Counted from the first letter of the stretch, positions 18,088-27,677 are shown. The stretch is DNA of 64,000 nucleotides from Niastella vici (GCF_002077945.1 NZ_LVYD01000001.1:248001-312000), one strand, 5' to 3'. Numbers and translations are program-made. Notes: a model not told the origin generated them from the sequence alone.

Positions 18088-19086
18088 TTGTTAACCAAAA
18101 TACTCGTTACAGGCGGATCGGGCTTTATAGGCGCTTACATCATAAAAGAACTGGTGGAAAAAGGCTATGCTGTGCGGGCAATCCGGCACAGCAAGGCAGC
18201 TCCATTTTTTATTCCTGCACATATTAATGCCCAGGTAGAATGGGTACAATGCGATATTCTGGATGTGGTATCGCTTTATGAGACTATGGACGGTGTTGAT
18301 GCAGTTATTCATGCCGCCGCCAAAGTATCGTTTCATGACAGTGAAAGAAGAACACTAAACAAGATCAATATTGACGGCACTGCCAACGTGGTGAACATGG
18401 CGATCGAAAAAAACATTCAGCGCTTTGTGCACATCAGCTCGGTAGCCGCCATTGGCCGCACCATAAGCGGCGAAACAATTAACGAAGAAAAGAAATGGCA
18501 GCCGGGAAAATGGCATACCACCTATGCCATCAGCAAATACCACGCTGAACTGGAGGTATGGCGCGCCGCCGCAGAAGGCCTCAATACAGTGATCGTAAAC
18601 CCAAGCACCGTATTAGGTTATGGCGACTGGAGTATGTCGAGTTGCGCCATATTCAAAAACGTATACCGCGAATTTCCCTGGTTCACCAAAGGGATCAATG
18701 GTTTTGTAGCAGTGGCCGATGTTGCCAAAGCCGCCGTATTGCTTATGGAAAGCAACCATTCGAACGAGCGGTTTATTGTGAACGGCGATAACTGGACGTT
18801 TCAACAATTATTAAATACCATTGCCGATGGCTTTGGGAAAAAACAACCGCATAAAGAAGCCACTCCTTTTATGGGCAAAATTGCCTGGCGAATGGAGAAG
18901 CTGAAATCAATGTTTTCGGGGAAAAAACCCTTACTCACCCGCGAAAGCGCCCGGGTTGCCCAAAGCGTTACCTACTTCGATAACAGCAAATTATTAAGGG
19001 CCCTGCCGGGTTTTTCATTTACTCCCCTCGAAAAAGCTATTCAAAAAGACTGCGAACAGTACCTGGCCCACCTGCAACCACTATAA
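18088..19086 (+). CDS. NAD(P)-dependent epimerase/dehydratase (extended SDR)
   Basis: 332-residue extended short-chain dehydrogenase with TGGSGFIGAY at the N-terminus (nucleotide-binding GxxGxxG), HAAAKVSF in the middle, and a YAISKYHAE active site (Tyr and Lys about 151/155) preceded by HISSVA. This resembles dihydroflavonol reductase-like or sugar-epimerase-like enzymes; the substrate cannot be stated. The start codon is TTG at 18088, giving an N-terminus that runs straight into the Rossmann strand. It lies 35 bp after the dehydrogenase gene on the same strand. Confidence 0.85.
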   Translation: MLTKILVTGGSGFIGAYIIKELVEKGYAVRAIRHSKAAPFFIPAHINAQVEWVQCDILDVVSLYETMDGVDAVIHAAAKVSFHDSERRTLNKINIDGTANVVNMAIEKNIQRFVHISSVAAIGRTISGETINEEKKWQPGKWHTTYAISKYHAELEVWRAAAEGLNTVIVNPSTVLGYGDWSMSSCAIFKNVYREFPWFTKGINGFVAVADVAKAAVLLMESNHSNERFIVNGDNWTFQQLLNTIADGFGKKQPHKEATPFMGKIAWRMEKLKSMFSGKKPLLTRESARVAQSVTYFDNSKLLRALPGFSFTPLEKAIQKDCEQYLAHLQPL

Positions 19087-19344
19087 CTGGCAGTAAACTT
19101 GTTGTATACACCTTACCGGCCAATATGTTAAAGAAATTTAACCCCGAACCTGGCATCAAAAGGAGGGAAATCAATACTTTCAAAGCCTGTAAAACGTTCT
19201 AAAACATATTAGTCCGTTGCATATTTGAATTTATTCTTATCTATGCAACCTGCCAGGTAAAAACAACAAGTTTATTGGAGGTTTTACCCGGTCAAAGTGC
19301 AAATTCGATATCTATCTTGTGAAGAATTATTGTAAATATTCGAA

Positions 19345-20427
19345 ATGAAAAATTTACTGATCCTGTTTTTATCCGCAACCTGTTGTACATCCTTGTTAGC
19401 ACAGGAAAAAACATTCTCCATTATGGGGAAAGTGATCGATGCAGAAACGAAACAACCGTTGCCCAACGCTTCGGCTTATTGTCAAAATACCACACAGGGA
19501 ACGGTTTCAAATAATCAGGGATTGTTTTATATGCGCCTGCCCAATGGCGGGTACGACATGGTGGTTACCTATACCGGCTATGAAAAGAAAATAATCCGCA
19601 TCAGTAATAACCAGCCCCAAACAGATACCATGCTGGTAGAACTGGGAAAAGCCGATAAATCACTGACCGAAGTGGCCGTGGTAGCCAGCACAGAAGACCC
19701 GGAAGGATTAACAAAATATGGAAAGTTTTTTTCAGAGAACTTTATTGGCAATACCGCTTCTGCCGGCCAGTGTACCATTCAAAATCCTGAAGTATTGAAG
19801 TTTTACTACTCCAAAAAAAGGAACCGGTTAAAAATATTGGCAAAAGAAGACCTTATCATAGTAAACTATTTCCTCGGTTATAAGATCCGGTACCAACTCG
19901 ATTCTTTCAGCTACGATTATTCAAGCAGTATTACTCAATACACCGGTTCGCCTTTGTTTCAGGAAATGGATAGCACCGAAGATGTAAAAACCCAGTGGAA
20001 AAAGAACCGGGCGCATACCTACCTTGGCTCACGCCTGCATTTTATGCGGTCGTTTTACGACAGCACCCTTATTAAGGAGGGTTTCATTCTTGAAAAGCTG
20101 AACGACGATCAGCAAAACGTAAAAGGCACATTTATTACCAACCCTTATAACGAACAGGATTATTTGTCAGACAGTGGGGATGTAGAAATAAACTGGACCG
20201 GCCGTTACCGCATCAGCTATGGAAATGTTCACCCCGACAAGCAATTCCTGGAAGAATATAAATTACCCCCTTCTACCCGTTTTCAGATCACTGTGCTGGA
20301 AATCGCCAATCCTTTTGTCATTGAAAAGAACGGCTACTTCTACGATCAGTATGATGTCACCAACACAGGTTACTGGGCCTGGAAAAAACTGGCCGAGCTA
20401 TTACCATACGATTACGAATACCGATAA
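19345..20427 (+). CDS. Secreted carboxypeptidase-like regulatory domain protein
   Basis: 360-residue exported protein. It has a signal peptide (about 1-20, ending LLAQ), then a CarboxypepD_reg-type beta-sandwich (about 25-100; GKVIDAETKQPLPNASAYC through GYEKKIIRIS) of the kind found at the start of many Bacteroidota surface proteins. No plug or TonB barrel follows. The remaining 250 residues are unassigned, with many Tyr/Asp-rich strands. Likely periplasmic or surface attached; function unknown. It precedes a signalling operon but is separated from it by about 235 bp. Confidence 0.75.
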   Translation: MKNLLILFLSATCCTSLLAQEKTFSIMGKVIDAETKQPLPNASAYCQNTTQGTVSNNQGLFYMRLPNGGYDMVVTYTGYEKKIIRISNNQPQTDTMLVELGKADKSLTEVAVVASTEDPEGLTKYGKFFSENFIGNTASAGQCTIQNPEVLKFYYSKKRNRLKILAKEDLIIVNYFLGYKIRYQLDSFSYDYSSSITQYTGSPLFQEMDSTEDVKTQWKKNRAHTYLGSRLHFMRSFYDSTLIKEGFILEKLNDDQQNVKGTFITNPYNEQDYLSDSGDVEINWTGRYRISYGNVHPDKQFLEEYKLPPSTRFQITVLEIANPFVIEKNGYFYDQYDVTNTGYWAWKKLAELLPYDYEYR

Positions 20428-20662
20428 ATGATCAGGAGTGGGCCTGCGGCTTGCCCTGAGCGGAACCGAAAAGTTAAAGAGCAGAGTGGCCTGCCTGTTA
20501 TTTATTGTCCTTCATACGCGTATTAATAAAACCTTTGCATTTTAAAATATTGGCCTAAAACCTTTTTTTATACCTTCAAACGGAATTCTGAAAGCCGCCA
20601 GCGCGCTTGCAGAATGACTGTAGCTTATGGGGACCCTTGCCATCATAGTAGCTGAACTCTCT

Positions 20663-23536
20663 ATGATCACCAAACGTTATATCGGAGCTCTGCTAATTTT
20701 TGCCGGTTTACTAACTGCTTGTACCTCCTATGCCCAGGAATATAATTACATACATTACGATGTAAAAGACGGGTTGGCTGGTTCTACAGTATATGACGAG
20801 TGCCAGGATAAAGACGGGTTCATTTGGTTTGCAACCGAAGCGGGTATCAGCCGTTTCGATGGCACCCATTTTAAAAATTTCACCACTACCGATGGACTAC
20901 CTGAAACTGAAGTAATAAAACTTTTTGCCGATTCGAAGGGAAGGATCTGGATGGCTCCTTTCAAAAACAGCATTTGTTATTATTATAATGGCAAAATACA
21001 TAACCAGGAAAATGACCCGGTGCTCAAAAAGATAAAACCGGTATCTGTTATTAGTGTAATGCAGGAAAGCGCCGACCATACCATCCTGCTGCACTCAGAC
21101 AAAGATCTTTTCACAATACGTTCAGATAATACTGTTGATGTTCTCAGCCATTATATAAAAGGTGTTAATCAGATATTTATGAGGCCGAACCCTGTGGGGA
21201 ACGGGTTTCAATTGAATTTAAATTACGATTCGTGTTATATTGTAATGGATGGTCAGGTAAATAAAATTTCCTGTGACATAGTTGGCAAAGATGCTTTTTT
21301 TAATAAAGCCCTGCAACGCTTCAGAAAAGCAATAAAAGGTGTTACCGCTGAAGATTTTACGCCTGGTGTAAATAGTATAAGGTTCACCAGTACCTATAAT
21401 GGTTCCTGGATGGTAGACACGACTACATTTGCCAATTATGAAGAATTATTTCTGAAAGGAAAACAGGTAAGTCATGGCCTGGTCGACAGGGAAAAGAATA
21501 TCTGGTTTACTACCCTGGGTGAAGGGGTTTATAAACTGGCATCCAGGGAATTCAAAACCTGGTTTTTCAAAAACAACAAGACCGCAGAGATCTTCTCCCT
21601 CCTGAAGTTTAAAGATAAAATATACGCAGGTTCGGGAGTGGGCCGTGCATACGTGAAAAGTGGTATAGCTATTGACACACTTAACGTACAAAAATTTTTT
21701 TACCGTTCTCCGAACGTCAATTCAAACAACCGGATAACCTGTTTAAAACAACTGAAAGACGGGTCACTGATCATTGGGTCAGATGGTCTTTTAACAAAAA
21801 AATCGCCTGAAGGATATATTTCCAATCCCAGCATCTATTCTGTAAAAGCAGTCGATGAAACAGACAATGGCTCTTTAGTGGTTTGCACAGGCAGAAGGAC
21901 ACTGCTGGTTGATGCTGAAAAGTTAACTACCCTCGATACCATTTGGCCTAACCGTACTACCAGTGTATGTTACTATAATAACGAGTACTATATTGGAACC
22001 GTTGATGGTTTGTATATACTTTCAAAAGATAAGCACGCCCGGTTTATGGGCGATGTGTATTCCGCGTTACGGCAGCGCATCAGCTATTTCTGCAAATCGC
22101 CCGATGGCCTTTTATGGATAGCCACTTTTGGCGCAGGCATTATCTGCATGAAGAACGACCAGGTGATCAACCAGATAACCACCAGTAATGGTATTTCAAG
22201 CAATATATGCCGTACCATATTTGTAAGCAATAACTTCCTGTGGGCCGGCACCGATAAGGGCATCAATAAAATAAATATCACCCAAACACCGTACCTGGTT
22301 TCTACTTACACCACAAGCGATGGATTACCCAGCGATATCATAAATGCTGTTTATGTTGATGGCAATACCATATATGCAGGTTCGCCAGCCGGGCTTACCT
22401 TTTTCGACGAAAGCAAAGTGACCAATTATTCAAAATGTAATTTGCGCCTGCTCGATATTTCGGTGGCCGGTAAAGCCCAGCCAATTCAGGATAGTTACCA
22501 GGTGCGTTACAATGAAAACAGTTTAAAAATATCCTATGCTGGTATCTCATTCAAATCGGGTGGCAGTATTTCGTACCGTTACCGGTTAAAAGGGTTGAAT
22601 GATAACTGGGATTCAACCGGTCAAACCGTACTGGAATATCCATCTGTACCGCCGGGCAATTATGAGTTCGAACTGATCGCAGTAAATAAAAAAGGAATTA
22701 TCAGCAACGCGATAAAGATCGCATTCATGGTGGAAGCACCTTTTTGGCAAACCCTGCCTTTTCAGATCCTGGTAATAGCGGTGGTGATTTTAATAACCTG
22801 GCTCCTGGTTGCCTGGCGCTTTAGTATCCTGCGCAGGGAAGAACAGGAAAAAATGTCGGTGCAACAAAAGCTAAATGAGCTGGAGCAAATGGCTTTACGG
22901 GCACAAATGAACCCCCACTTCATTTTTAACTGCCTCAATAGTATACAAAATTTTATTATAACAAACGACCTGGAAGCCTCTAACTGGTATTTGTCGGAGT
23001 TTGCGCACCTCATCAGGCAAACACTCGACAATTCTGAAAAAAGCACCATTTCCATTACTAACGAAGTATTATACCTGAAAAGATACCTCGACCTGGAAAT
23101 GATGCGCTTTGGCCACTCTTTCAGCTATGAAATAGAAGTTTCCCCCGATCTCGACAGCGACCTGGTCAACATTCCAACCATGATACTGCAACCTTATATA
23201 GAGAACAGCATCAGGCATGGGATCCGGTACAAAGAAGACCGTAACGGCCGCATAGACATAAAATTTCAGAAAAGCAGCAACGGGTTCATATGCATTATCG
23301 AGGATAACGGCATCGGAAGAAAAAAGGCGCAGGAATATAAATCCCAAATGCATGTTGAGTACCAGTCAAAAGGCATGTCACTGACCGCAGAAAGGATAAA
23401 TATTTTAAACCGCCAGTTAATTGATCCTATAACCATCGAAATAATAGACTTAACCAATGCACAAAATCAAGCCATGGGCACAAGAGTTATTCTTCGTATT
23501 CCCTTTTCCATTAATTATAAACCTGTGAAGAAATGA
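20663..23536 (+). CDS. Propeller-type sensor histidine kinase (LytS class)
   Basis: 957-residue one-piece sensor. A signal peptide (ending TSYAQ) leads into a periplasmic beta-propeller made of two-component regulator repeats (for example DGFIWFATEAGISRFDG, GRIWMAPF, GLLWIATFGAG). It is followed by a Y_Y_Y domain (about 605-690), one transmembrane helix (about 705-727) and a LytS-type kinase: MNPHFIFNCLNSIQNF holds the phosphorylatable His, and PYIENSIRHGI and EDNGIGRKKA form the ATPase. The start chosen is the ATG at 20663, where the signal peptide begins; an earlier frame start at 20627 adds 12 implausible residues. The stop overlaps the next gene in an ATGA, so kinase and regulator are translationally coupled. 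Confidence 0.92.
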   Translation: MITKRYIGALLIFAGLLTACTSYAQEYNYIHYDVKDGLAGSTVYDECQDKDGFIWFATEAGISRFDGTHFKNFTTTDGLPETEVIKLFADSKGRIWMAPFKNSICYYYNGKIHNQENDPVLKKIKPVSVISVMQESADHTILLHSDKDLFTIRSDNTVDVLSHYIKGVNQIFMRPNPVGNGFQLNLNYDSCYIVMDGQVNKISCDIVGKDAFFNKALQRFRKAIKGVTAEDFTPGVNSIRFTSTYNGSWMVDTTTFANYEELFLKGKQVSHGLVDREKNIWFTTLGEGVYKLASREFKTWFFKNNKTAEIFSLLKFKDKIYAGSGVGRAYVKSGIAIDTLNVQKFFYRSPNVNSNNRITCLKQLKDGSLIIGSDGLLTKKSPEGYISNPSIYSVKAVDETDNGSLVVCTGRRTLLVDAEKLTTLDTIWPNRTTSVCYYNNEYYIGTVDGLYILSKDKHARFMGDVYSALRQRISYFCKSPDGLLWIATFGAGIICMKNDQVINQITTSNGISSNICRTIFVSNNFLWAGTDKGINKINITQTPYLVSTYTTSDGLPSDIINAVYVDGNTIYAGSPAGLTFFDESKVTNYSKCNLRLLDISVAGKAQPIQDSYQVRYNENSLKISYAGISFKSGGSISYRYRLKGLNDNWDSTGQTVLEYPSVPPGNYEFELIAVNKKGIISNAIKIAFMVEAPFWQTLPFQILVIAVVILITWLLVAWRFSILRREEQEKMSVQQKLNELEQMALRAQMNPHFIFNCLNSIQNFIITNDLEASNWYLSEFAHLIRQTLDNSEKSTISITNEVLYLKRYLDLEMMRFGHSFSYEIEVSPDLDSDLVNIPTMILQPYIENSIRHGIRYKEDRNGRIDIKFQKSSNGFICIIEDNGIGRKKAQEYKSQMHVEYQSKGMSLTAERINILNRQLIDPITIEIIDLTNAQNQAMGTRVILRIPFSINYKPVKK

Positions 23537-24276
23537 TAAGAACCATCATTATAGACGACGAACCAAATAACATTGAAGCGCTCAAACTGCTGCTGACAAA
23601 ATATTGCCCCATTATTGAGCTTGCAGGCGTGGCAGAAAACATCCGCACCGGCCAGGCCCTTATTTTGGATACGCAGCCCGATCTGGTTTTCCTGGATATT
23701 GAAATGCCGTTCGGCAATGCATTTGAGCTGCTGAACAACCTGTCGCCGGTGAATTTTGAGATCATCTTTGTTACTGCCTTCGATAATTACGCCATCAATG
23801 CTATAAAGTACTCTGCGCTGGATTATTTATTAAAGCCGGTCAATATAAAAGAGTTGCAGAACGCCATACAAAAGGCAGCAGATCGTATTAAAACAAAAAA
23901 TATTACCACTAAAATTGATACGTTACTGTATAATCTGTCGGTAAGTAAGCCTGTTTTACAAAAAGTAGCGCTTCCTACGCTCGATGGGTTGGTATTTGTT
24001 AACATCAATGAGCTGGTTTGGCTCGAAGCAAGGGGCAGCTATACATTCGTTTATATGCACGATCAGCAAAAAATAATGGTATCGCGCACATTAAAGGAAT
24101 TTGAAGACATCCTGCCTTTTGAAAACTTTTCCCGGGTGCACCAGTCATATATTATCAACCATCATTTTATAAAAAAATATAATCGCGGCCGGGGCGGAAC
24201 CATTGAAATGGAAGATGGGACCACTATTGAAGTATCTATGCGGAAGAAGGATGAGTTTCTGTCAAAATTCAAATAG
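23533..24276 (+). CDS. LytTR-family response regulator
   Basis: 247-residue DNA-binding regulator. The receiver domain (1-120) has the acidic pocket IIDDE, phosphoacceptor Asp55 in FLDIEMPF, and the conserved Lys in YLLKPVN. The C-terminal LytTR domain (about 145-245, with EARGSYTFVYM and RVHQSYIINHHFI) binds DNA. Its start codon overlaps the kinase stop, which marks it as the cognate partner. The target genes are not identifiable; no obvious direct-repeat binding site was located nearby. Confidence 0.93.
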   Translation: MIRTIIIDDEPNNIEALKLLLTKYCPIIELAGVAENIRTGQALILDTQPDLVFLDIEMPFGNAFELLNNLSPVNFEIIFVTAFDNYAINAIKYSALDYLLKPVNIKELQNAIQKAADRIKTKNITTKIDTLLYNLSVSKPVLQKVALPTLDGLVFVNINELVWLEARGSYTFVYMHDQQKIMVSRTLKEFEDILPFENFSRVHQSYIINHHFIKKYNRGRGGTIEMEDGTTIEVSMRKKDEFLSKFK

Positions 24277-24285
24277 CCACGAATA

Positions 24286-24432
24286 CAGAAGTAAGAAGTA
24301 GGAAATATGAGTTAAGAAGTTCAAAAGTTATCAGGCTTCCCTTCCTTTTTCAAATACCCTGAAGTAAAAATAGTATGAGCTAAGAAATTAGGAATTCTTC
24401 TTACTTCTTACCTCATACCTCTTACTTCATAT
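24286..24432. repeat. Purine-rich imperfect inverted repeat
   Basis: Left arm at about 24286-24325 is built of GAAGTAAGAAGTA-like words. The right arm at about 24394-24432 carries the complementary words (TTCTTACTTCTTACCTCAT). It lies between the convergent LytTR and lpxD-like genes. Similar low-complexity inverted repeats occur near 27.6, 47.1 and 56.4 kb. Confidence 0.6.
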
Positions 24433-24452
24433 CGCTATTACCGAAAAACGGT

Positions 24453-25400
24453 CTATTTAAGTGACTTTATCCGTTCCCAGATCTCAGGGATCCGTTTCAC
24501 CCAAACCAGTTCTCTTTTTTTAATGCCTGCTTCCTCGCACGGCGATCCAAAATAAACTTTGCCTTTTTCAAGCGTACCACCTACCCCGCTTTGCGCCAGT
24601 ACTACCACATTATCTTCAATTGTAAGTGTTTTTGAAACCCCAACCTGTCCCCACAATATAACGCCATTGCCAAGGGTTGTAGCGCCAGCTATGCCAACCT
24701 GTGCAGCCAGTAAGCAATTAGCCCCTAAAACGGTATCATGGCCAATATGCACCATATTATCGAGCTTGCTGCCCCGGCCAATACGGGTATCATGCGAAAC
24801 ACCCCGGTCGATCGTACAACCGGCGCCGATCTCCACATCATTTTCAATGACCACCCTTCCGCAGCTTTCCATTTTTTTATACCATACTTCGCGGTCCTTC
24901 TTTGTATTGTAATAAAAAGCATCAGAACCTATAACCGTTCCGGCCTGAATGATCACGTTGTCGCCAATAATGCAATAATCCAGGATGGAAACATTGGGCG
25001 CTATAAAGCAATTCTTTCCAATGCTTACTTCGTGCCCGATATAAACGTTAGGTGCTATATAAGTTCCCTCGCCTATAGTAGCTGAATCGCTCACAGGTTT
25101 AACAGCAGGCTTAAAGGGCCGAAAGTGACGTACTATAGTTTGGTATGCTTCGAATGGTTTATCAACGATCAGCAACGCTTTACCTTCCGGACAATCAGTT
25201 TTTTGATTGATGATGATAAAGGAGGCTTCTGAATGCAGGCACTTGTTGTAATACTTGGGATGATCAACAAAAACCAGGTCACCTGGTTCCACTTTGTGTA
25301 TCTCATTTATACCTGTAGCTATTCCTTCTGTATTGCCGGCAAGCTCAGCGCCTATCAATTGAGCTATCCATTGAACCGAAACGGGAGCAGGAAATTTCAT
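24453..25400 (-). CDS. LpxD-like UDP-3-O-acylglucosamine N-acyltransferase
   Basis: 315-residue acyltransferase of the left-handed parallel beta-helix type. The N-terminal domain (about 1-95) matches the LpxD uridine-binding domain, and hexapeptide repeats run from about 100 to 290. The likely catalytic His lies in NMVHIGHDTVLG. LpxD adds the amide-linked acyl chain in lipid A synthesis. This copy stands alone, away from lpxC-fabZ and lpxA, so it may be a second LpxD or act on another sugar nucleotide. The start at ATG 25400 is preferred over 25439, because a -7 box at 25417-25424 would start the transcript after the longer start. Confidence 0.8.
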   Translation of the reverse strand: MKFPAPVSVQWIAQLIGAELAGNTEGIATGINEIHKVEPGDLVFVDHPKYYNKCLHSEASFIIINQKTDCPEGKALLIVDKPFEAYQTIVRHFRPFKPAVKPVSDSATIGEGTYIAPNVYIGHEVSIGKNCFIAPNVSILDYCIIGDNVIIQAGTVIGSDAFYYNTKKDREVWYKKMESCGRVVIENDVEIGAGCTIDRGVSHDTRIGRGSKLDNMVHIGHDTVLGANCLLAAQVGIAGATTLGNGVILWGQVGVSKTLTIEDNVVVLAQSGVGGTLEKGKVYFGSPCEEAGIKKRELVWVKRIPEIWERIKSLK

Positions 25401-25416
25401 ATCCGTTGAATTTTCG

Positions 25417-25424
25417 CAAAAGTA
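25417..25424 (-). promoter_or_regulatory. Predicted -7 box of the lpxD-like gene
   Basis: Reads TACTTTTG on the minus strand, a TAnnTTTG match 16 bases upstream of the ATG. No TTG -33 element is obvious. Confidence 0.5.
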
Positions 25425-26033
25425 ACGCACGATGGGCACACAGGATGGGTAATTCTTCCCTTCAGTTTCGTGTTTTCTGATATATTAATGGTTCAAACAA
25501 GCATAAACATCGTGAATTTGCTATCAAAGCATCCCTTTATTACTTAAACCGCAACTTCATACCGGCTTAAACAACCTGTTATGTCTTTAAAGGGCGCCAT
25601 TTTACCGTTTCAATGATCTTTTTGCCAAAAAATAAATGCGGGTTGCCGGGCTTCATCGATGGAATATCTTACTGTGATGCATGTACAGATAAATGCTTTA
25701 CAGATCTTCATTTAAACAACTGATAAGTTATCGCTCATTATACTACATAGGCTACAACCCGTTGCCAGTGCATGTTTCAGCTTATGCAAAAAATCAAAAC
25801 ATACCCACATGATCGATAAAGGAGTTATAAATTCATGTTCAACTTTGCAGATAATGATGAAATAAGGCTATGCTTTTCCCCATTACATAAAAAAAATGTG
25901 AATAAAATTTATTAGAAAATTTTTCCAGATAGAAAAAATTATTTTTAATATTGTGTAGGGAAATTTATTTCCCGGTACTTACTAACCCATCCACATAATG
26001 AATCTCCCGGCTCACCGGGAGATTTTCTTTTGT
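25425..26033. other. Long intergenic region with hairpins at its right end
   Basis: About 600 bp without a supported gene, AT-rich from 25860 to 25970. No match to tmRNA, RNase P RNA, SRP RNA or tRNA core motifs was recognised. The right end holds two stem-loops (25958-25973 and 26001-26024), just before the pseudouridine synthase gene. The rest shows no clear structure. Confidence 0.5.
26001..26030 (+). terminator. Strong intrinsic terminator or attenuator before the pseudouridine synthase gene
   Basis: Perfect 10-bp stem AATCTCCCGG / CCGGGAGATT with a four-base loop, followed by TTCTTTT. It ends 4-10 bases before the ATG at 26034. No coding gene on this strand lies upstream for almost 1.8 kb, so it should end a short leader or small RNA. 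Confidence 0.7.
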
Positions 26034-26618
26034 ATGCATCGCTATTTTATTATCTATAAACCATATCAAGTACTATCACAATTCACTTCTGAAGAAGGCA
26101 AACAAACATTGAAGGCATTCTTTAATGTACCTGCTGATGTTTATCCTGTTGGCCGGTTAGATCATGACAGTGAAGGATTACTGATACTCACTAATGATAC
26201 TACACTCAATCATCGCCTGCTGAATCCTTCATTTGCCCACGAAAGGGAATACTGGGTACAGGTTGATGGCAACATGCATGAAAAAGCATTGCAGGAGTTA
26301 CAAAAAGGGGTTACCATAACAATCAATGGCGCTAAATATAAAACCCGGCCCTGTAAAGCAACGCGTTTTACTAACACACCAGCTGTTCCAGATCGCAACC
26401 CACCCATTCGATATCGTAAAGACATCCCTACCAGTTGGATCAGTTTGGTTTTAACGGAAGGCAAGAACCGCCAGGTTCGAAAAATGACAGCCCAAACCGG
26501 TTTTCCAACCCTTCGTTTGATCCGTTACCGCATTGGTGGCATTACTTTAGATGGTTTATTACCTGGTGAGCTGCGTGAAATGAATAAAAATGACATCTAT
26601 ACCCGATTGTTCGGGTAA
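26034..26618 (+). CDS. rRNA pseudouridine synthase, RsuA/RluE type
   Basis: 194-residue pseudouridine synthase modifying a uridine in ribosomal RNA; size and sequence are closest to the RluE group (23S rRNA). The catalytic Asp lies in GRLDHDSEGLLILTND (about 36-51). KNRQVRKMTA near the C-terminus and the lack of an S4 domain are typical of RluE-like enzymes. The start is placed at ATG 26034 because the upstream ATG at 25998 would put a terminator hairpin inside the coding region. It is transcribed alone. Confidence 0.88.
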   Translation: MHRYFIIYKPYQVLSQFTSEEGKQTLKAFFNVPADVYPVGRLDHDSEGLLILTNDTTLNHRLLNPSFAHEREYWVQVDGNMHEKALQELQKGVTITINGAKYKTRPCKATRFTNTPAVPDRNPPIRYRKDIPTSWISLVLTEGKNRQVRKMTAQTGFPTLRLIRYRIGGITLDGLLPGELREMNKNDIYTRLFG

Positions 26619-26703
26619 GATGTTAAACCTTATTCCCCGTCCGAACGATTCATCCGGGCGGGCTTAACTTTTAATTCATTACCTTGCTAAAAAAAGGTAC
26701 GTT

Positions 26704-27579
26704 ATGTTGAAATCAATGACCGGCTTTGGAAGAAGTGAACAAACCGTGGGAGATAAGACCTTCCTGGTTGACATAAAATCACTGAATGGAAAACAATTCG
26801 AACTATCCTTAAAAATACCGGCTTTCTTAAAGCCCTTTGAATTCGATATACGAACGATATTATCTAAAAAACTCGGAAGAGGCACCATTGATTGTACCGT
26901 AAGCCTTAAAGAAAGCGGTGCCGCCAAACCGGTAAGTATCAATACCGATCTGGCAAGAGCTTATTATCAGCCCATCGCCGAATTATCACAGGCCCTCAAC
27001 CTCGATCCATCACATATCTTAAGCACCCTCATCAAACTACCCGAAGTGATCACCCCTACCGGTGAAACCCTAACCGATGAAGAATGGGACCAGTTTGAAA
27101 AAGTAATAGAAGCAGCTATAGAAAACCTGACTACGCACCGGCTCGAAGAAGGAAAGATAATGGAAGCCGACCTGCTGTTGCGTATAAGCAATATTCAAAA
27201 ACAACAGGACATCATTGCCACCCTGGAACCTTTGCGAAAAACAAAGATCAAGGAAGGCCTTACCAAAGTGCTGGAAGATAATGTGGGGAAAGAGAACTAC
27301 GATCCCAACCGCCTCGAACAGGAGCTTATTTACTATATCGAAAAAATAGACCTTAGTGAAGAACAGGTACGCCTGAAAACACATTGCGAATATTTTAAAA
27401 CCATTTTGAACGAGCCTGAAGACGGAAAAGGTAAAAAGCTATCCTTTGTGCTGCAGGAAATAGGCCGTGAGATCAATACAACCGGCGCCAAAGCGTATGA
27501 TTCATCCATTCAGAAATGCGTGGTGCTTATGAAGGACGAGCTGGAAAAAGCAAAAGAACAGGTTTTAAACGTGTTATAA
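26704..27579 (+). CDS. YicC/YloC-family endoribonuclease
   Basis: 291-residue YicC-family protein; members have been described as endoribonucleases acting in RNA turnover. The N-terminus (LKSMTGFGRSE) and the C-terminal stretch (GKGKKLSFVLQEIGREINT, then KDELEKAKEQVLNV) are the family hallmarks. Full length. In many bacteria guanylate kinase follows, but here the next gene is gldH, 120 bp downstream. Confidence 0.92.
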   Translation: MLKSMTGFGRSEQTVGDKTFLVDIKSLNGKQFELSLKIPAFLKPFEFDIRTILSKKLGRGTIDCTVSLKESGAAKPVSINTDLARAYYQPIAELSQALNLDPSHILSTLIKLPEVITPTGETLTDEEWDQFEKVIEAAIENLTTHRLEEGKIMEADLLLRISNIQKQQDIIATLEPLRKTKIKEGLTKVLEDNVGKENYDPNRLEQELIYYIEKIDLSEEQVRLKTHCEYFKTILNEPEDGKGKKLSFVLQEIGREINTTGAKAYDSSIQKCVVLMKDELEKAKEQVLNVL

Positions 27580-27587
27580 CCGGTTTA

Positions 27588-27650
27588 ATGTTTAAGGTAG
27601 AAGGTTTACCGCAATTGAGGTTACGTTCTACCTTAAACCTTCAACCCGCC
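27588..27650. repeat. Short inverted repeat between yicC and gldH
   Basis: Words TTTAAGGTAGAAGGTTTA (left) and TCTACCTTAAACCTTC (right) are near-complementary. It may be a weak terminator for yicC, though no T-tract follows. Confidence 0.45.
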
Positions 27651-27677
27651 CGCCTTGCACCTTCTGCCCCCGATCCC

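Noticed and set aside
25425-25950. Possible large structured RNA (tmRNA, RNase P, SRP or 6S) in the 600-bp gap
   Set aside because: No core motif of these RNAs could be found; only the hairpins at the right end are convincing.
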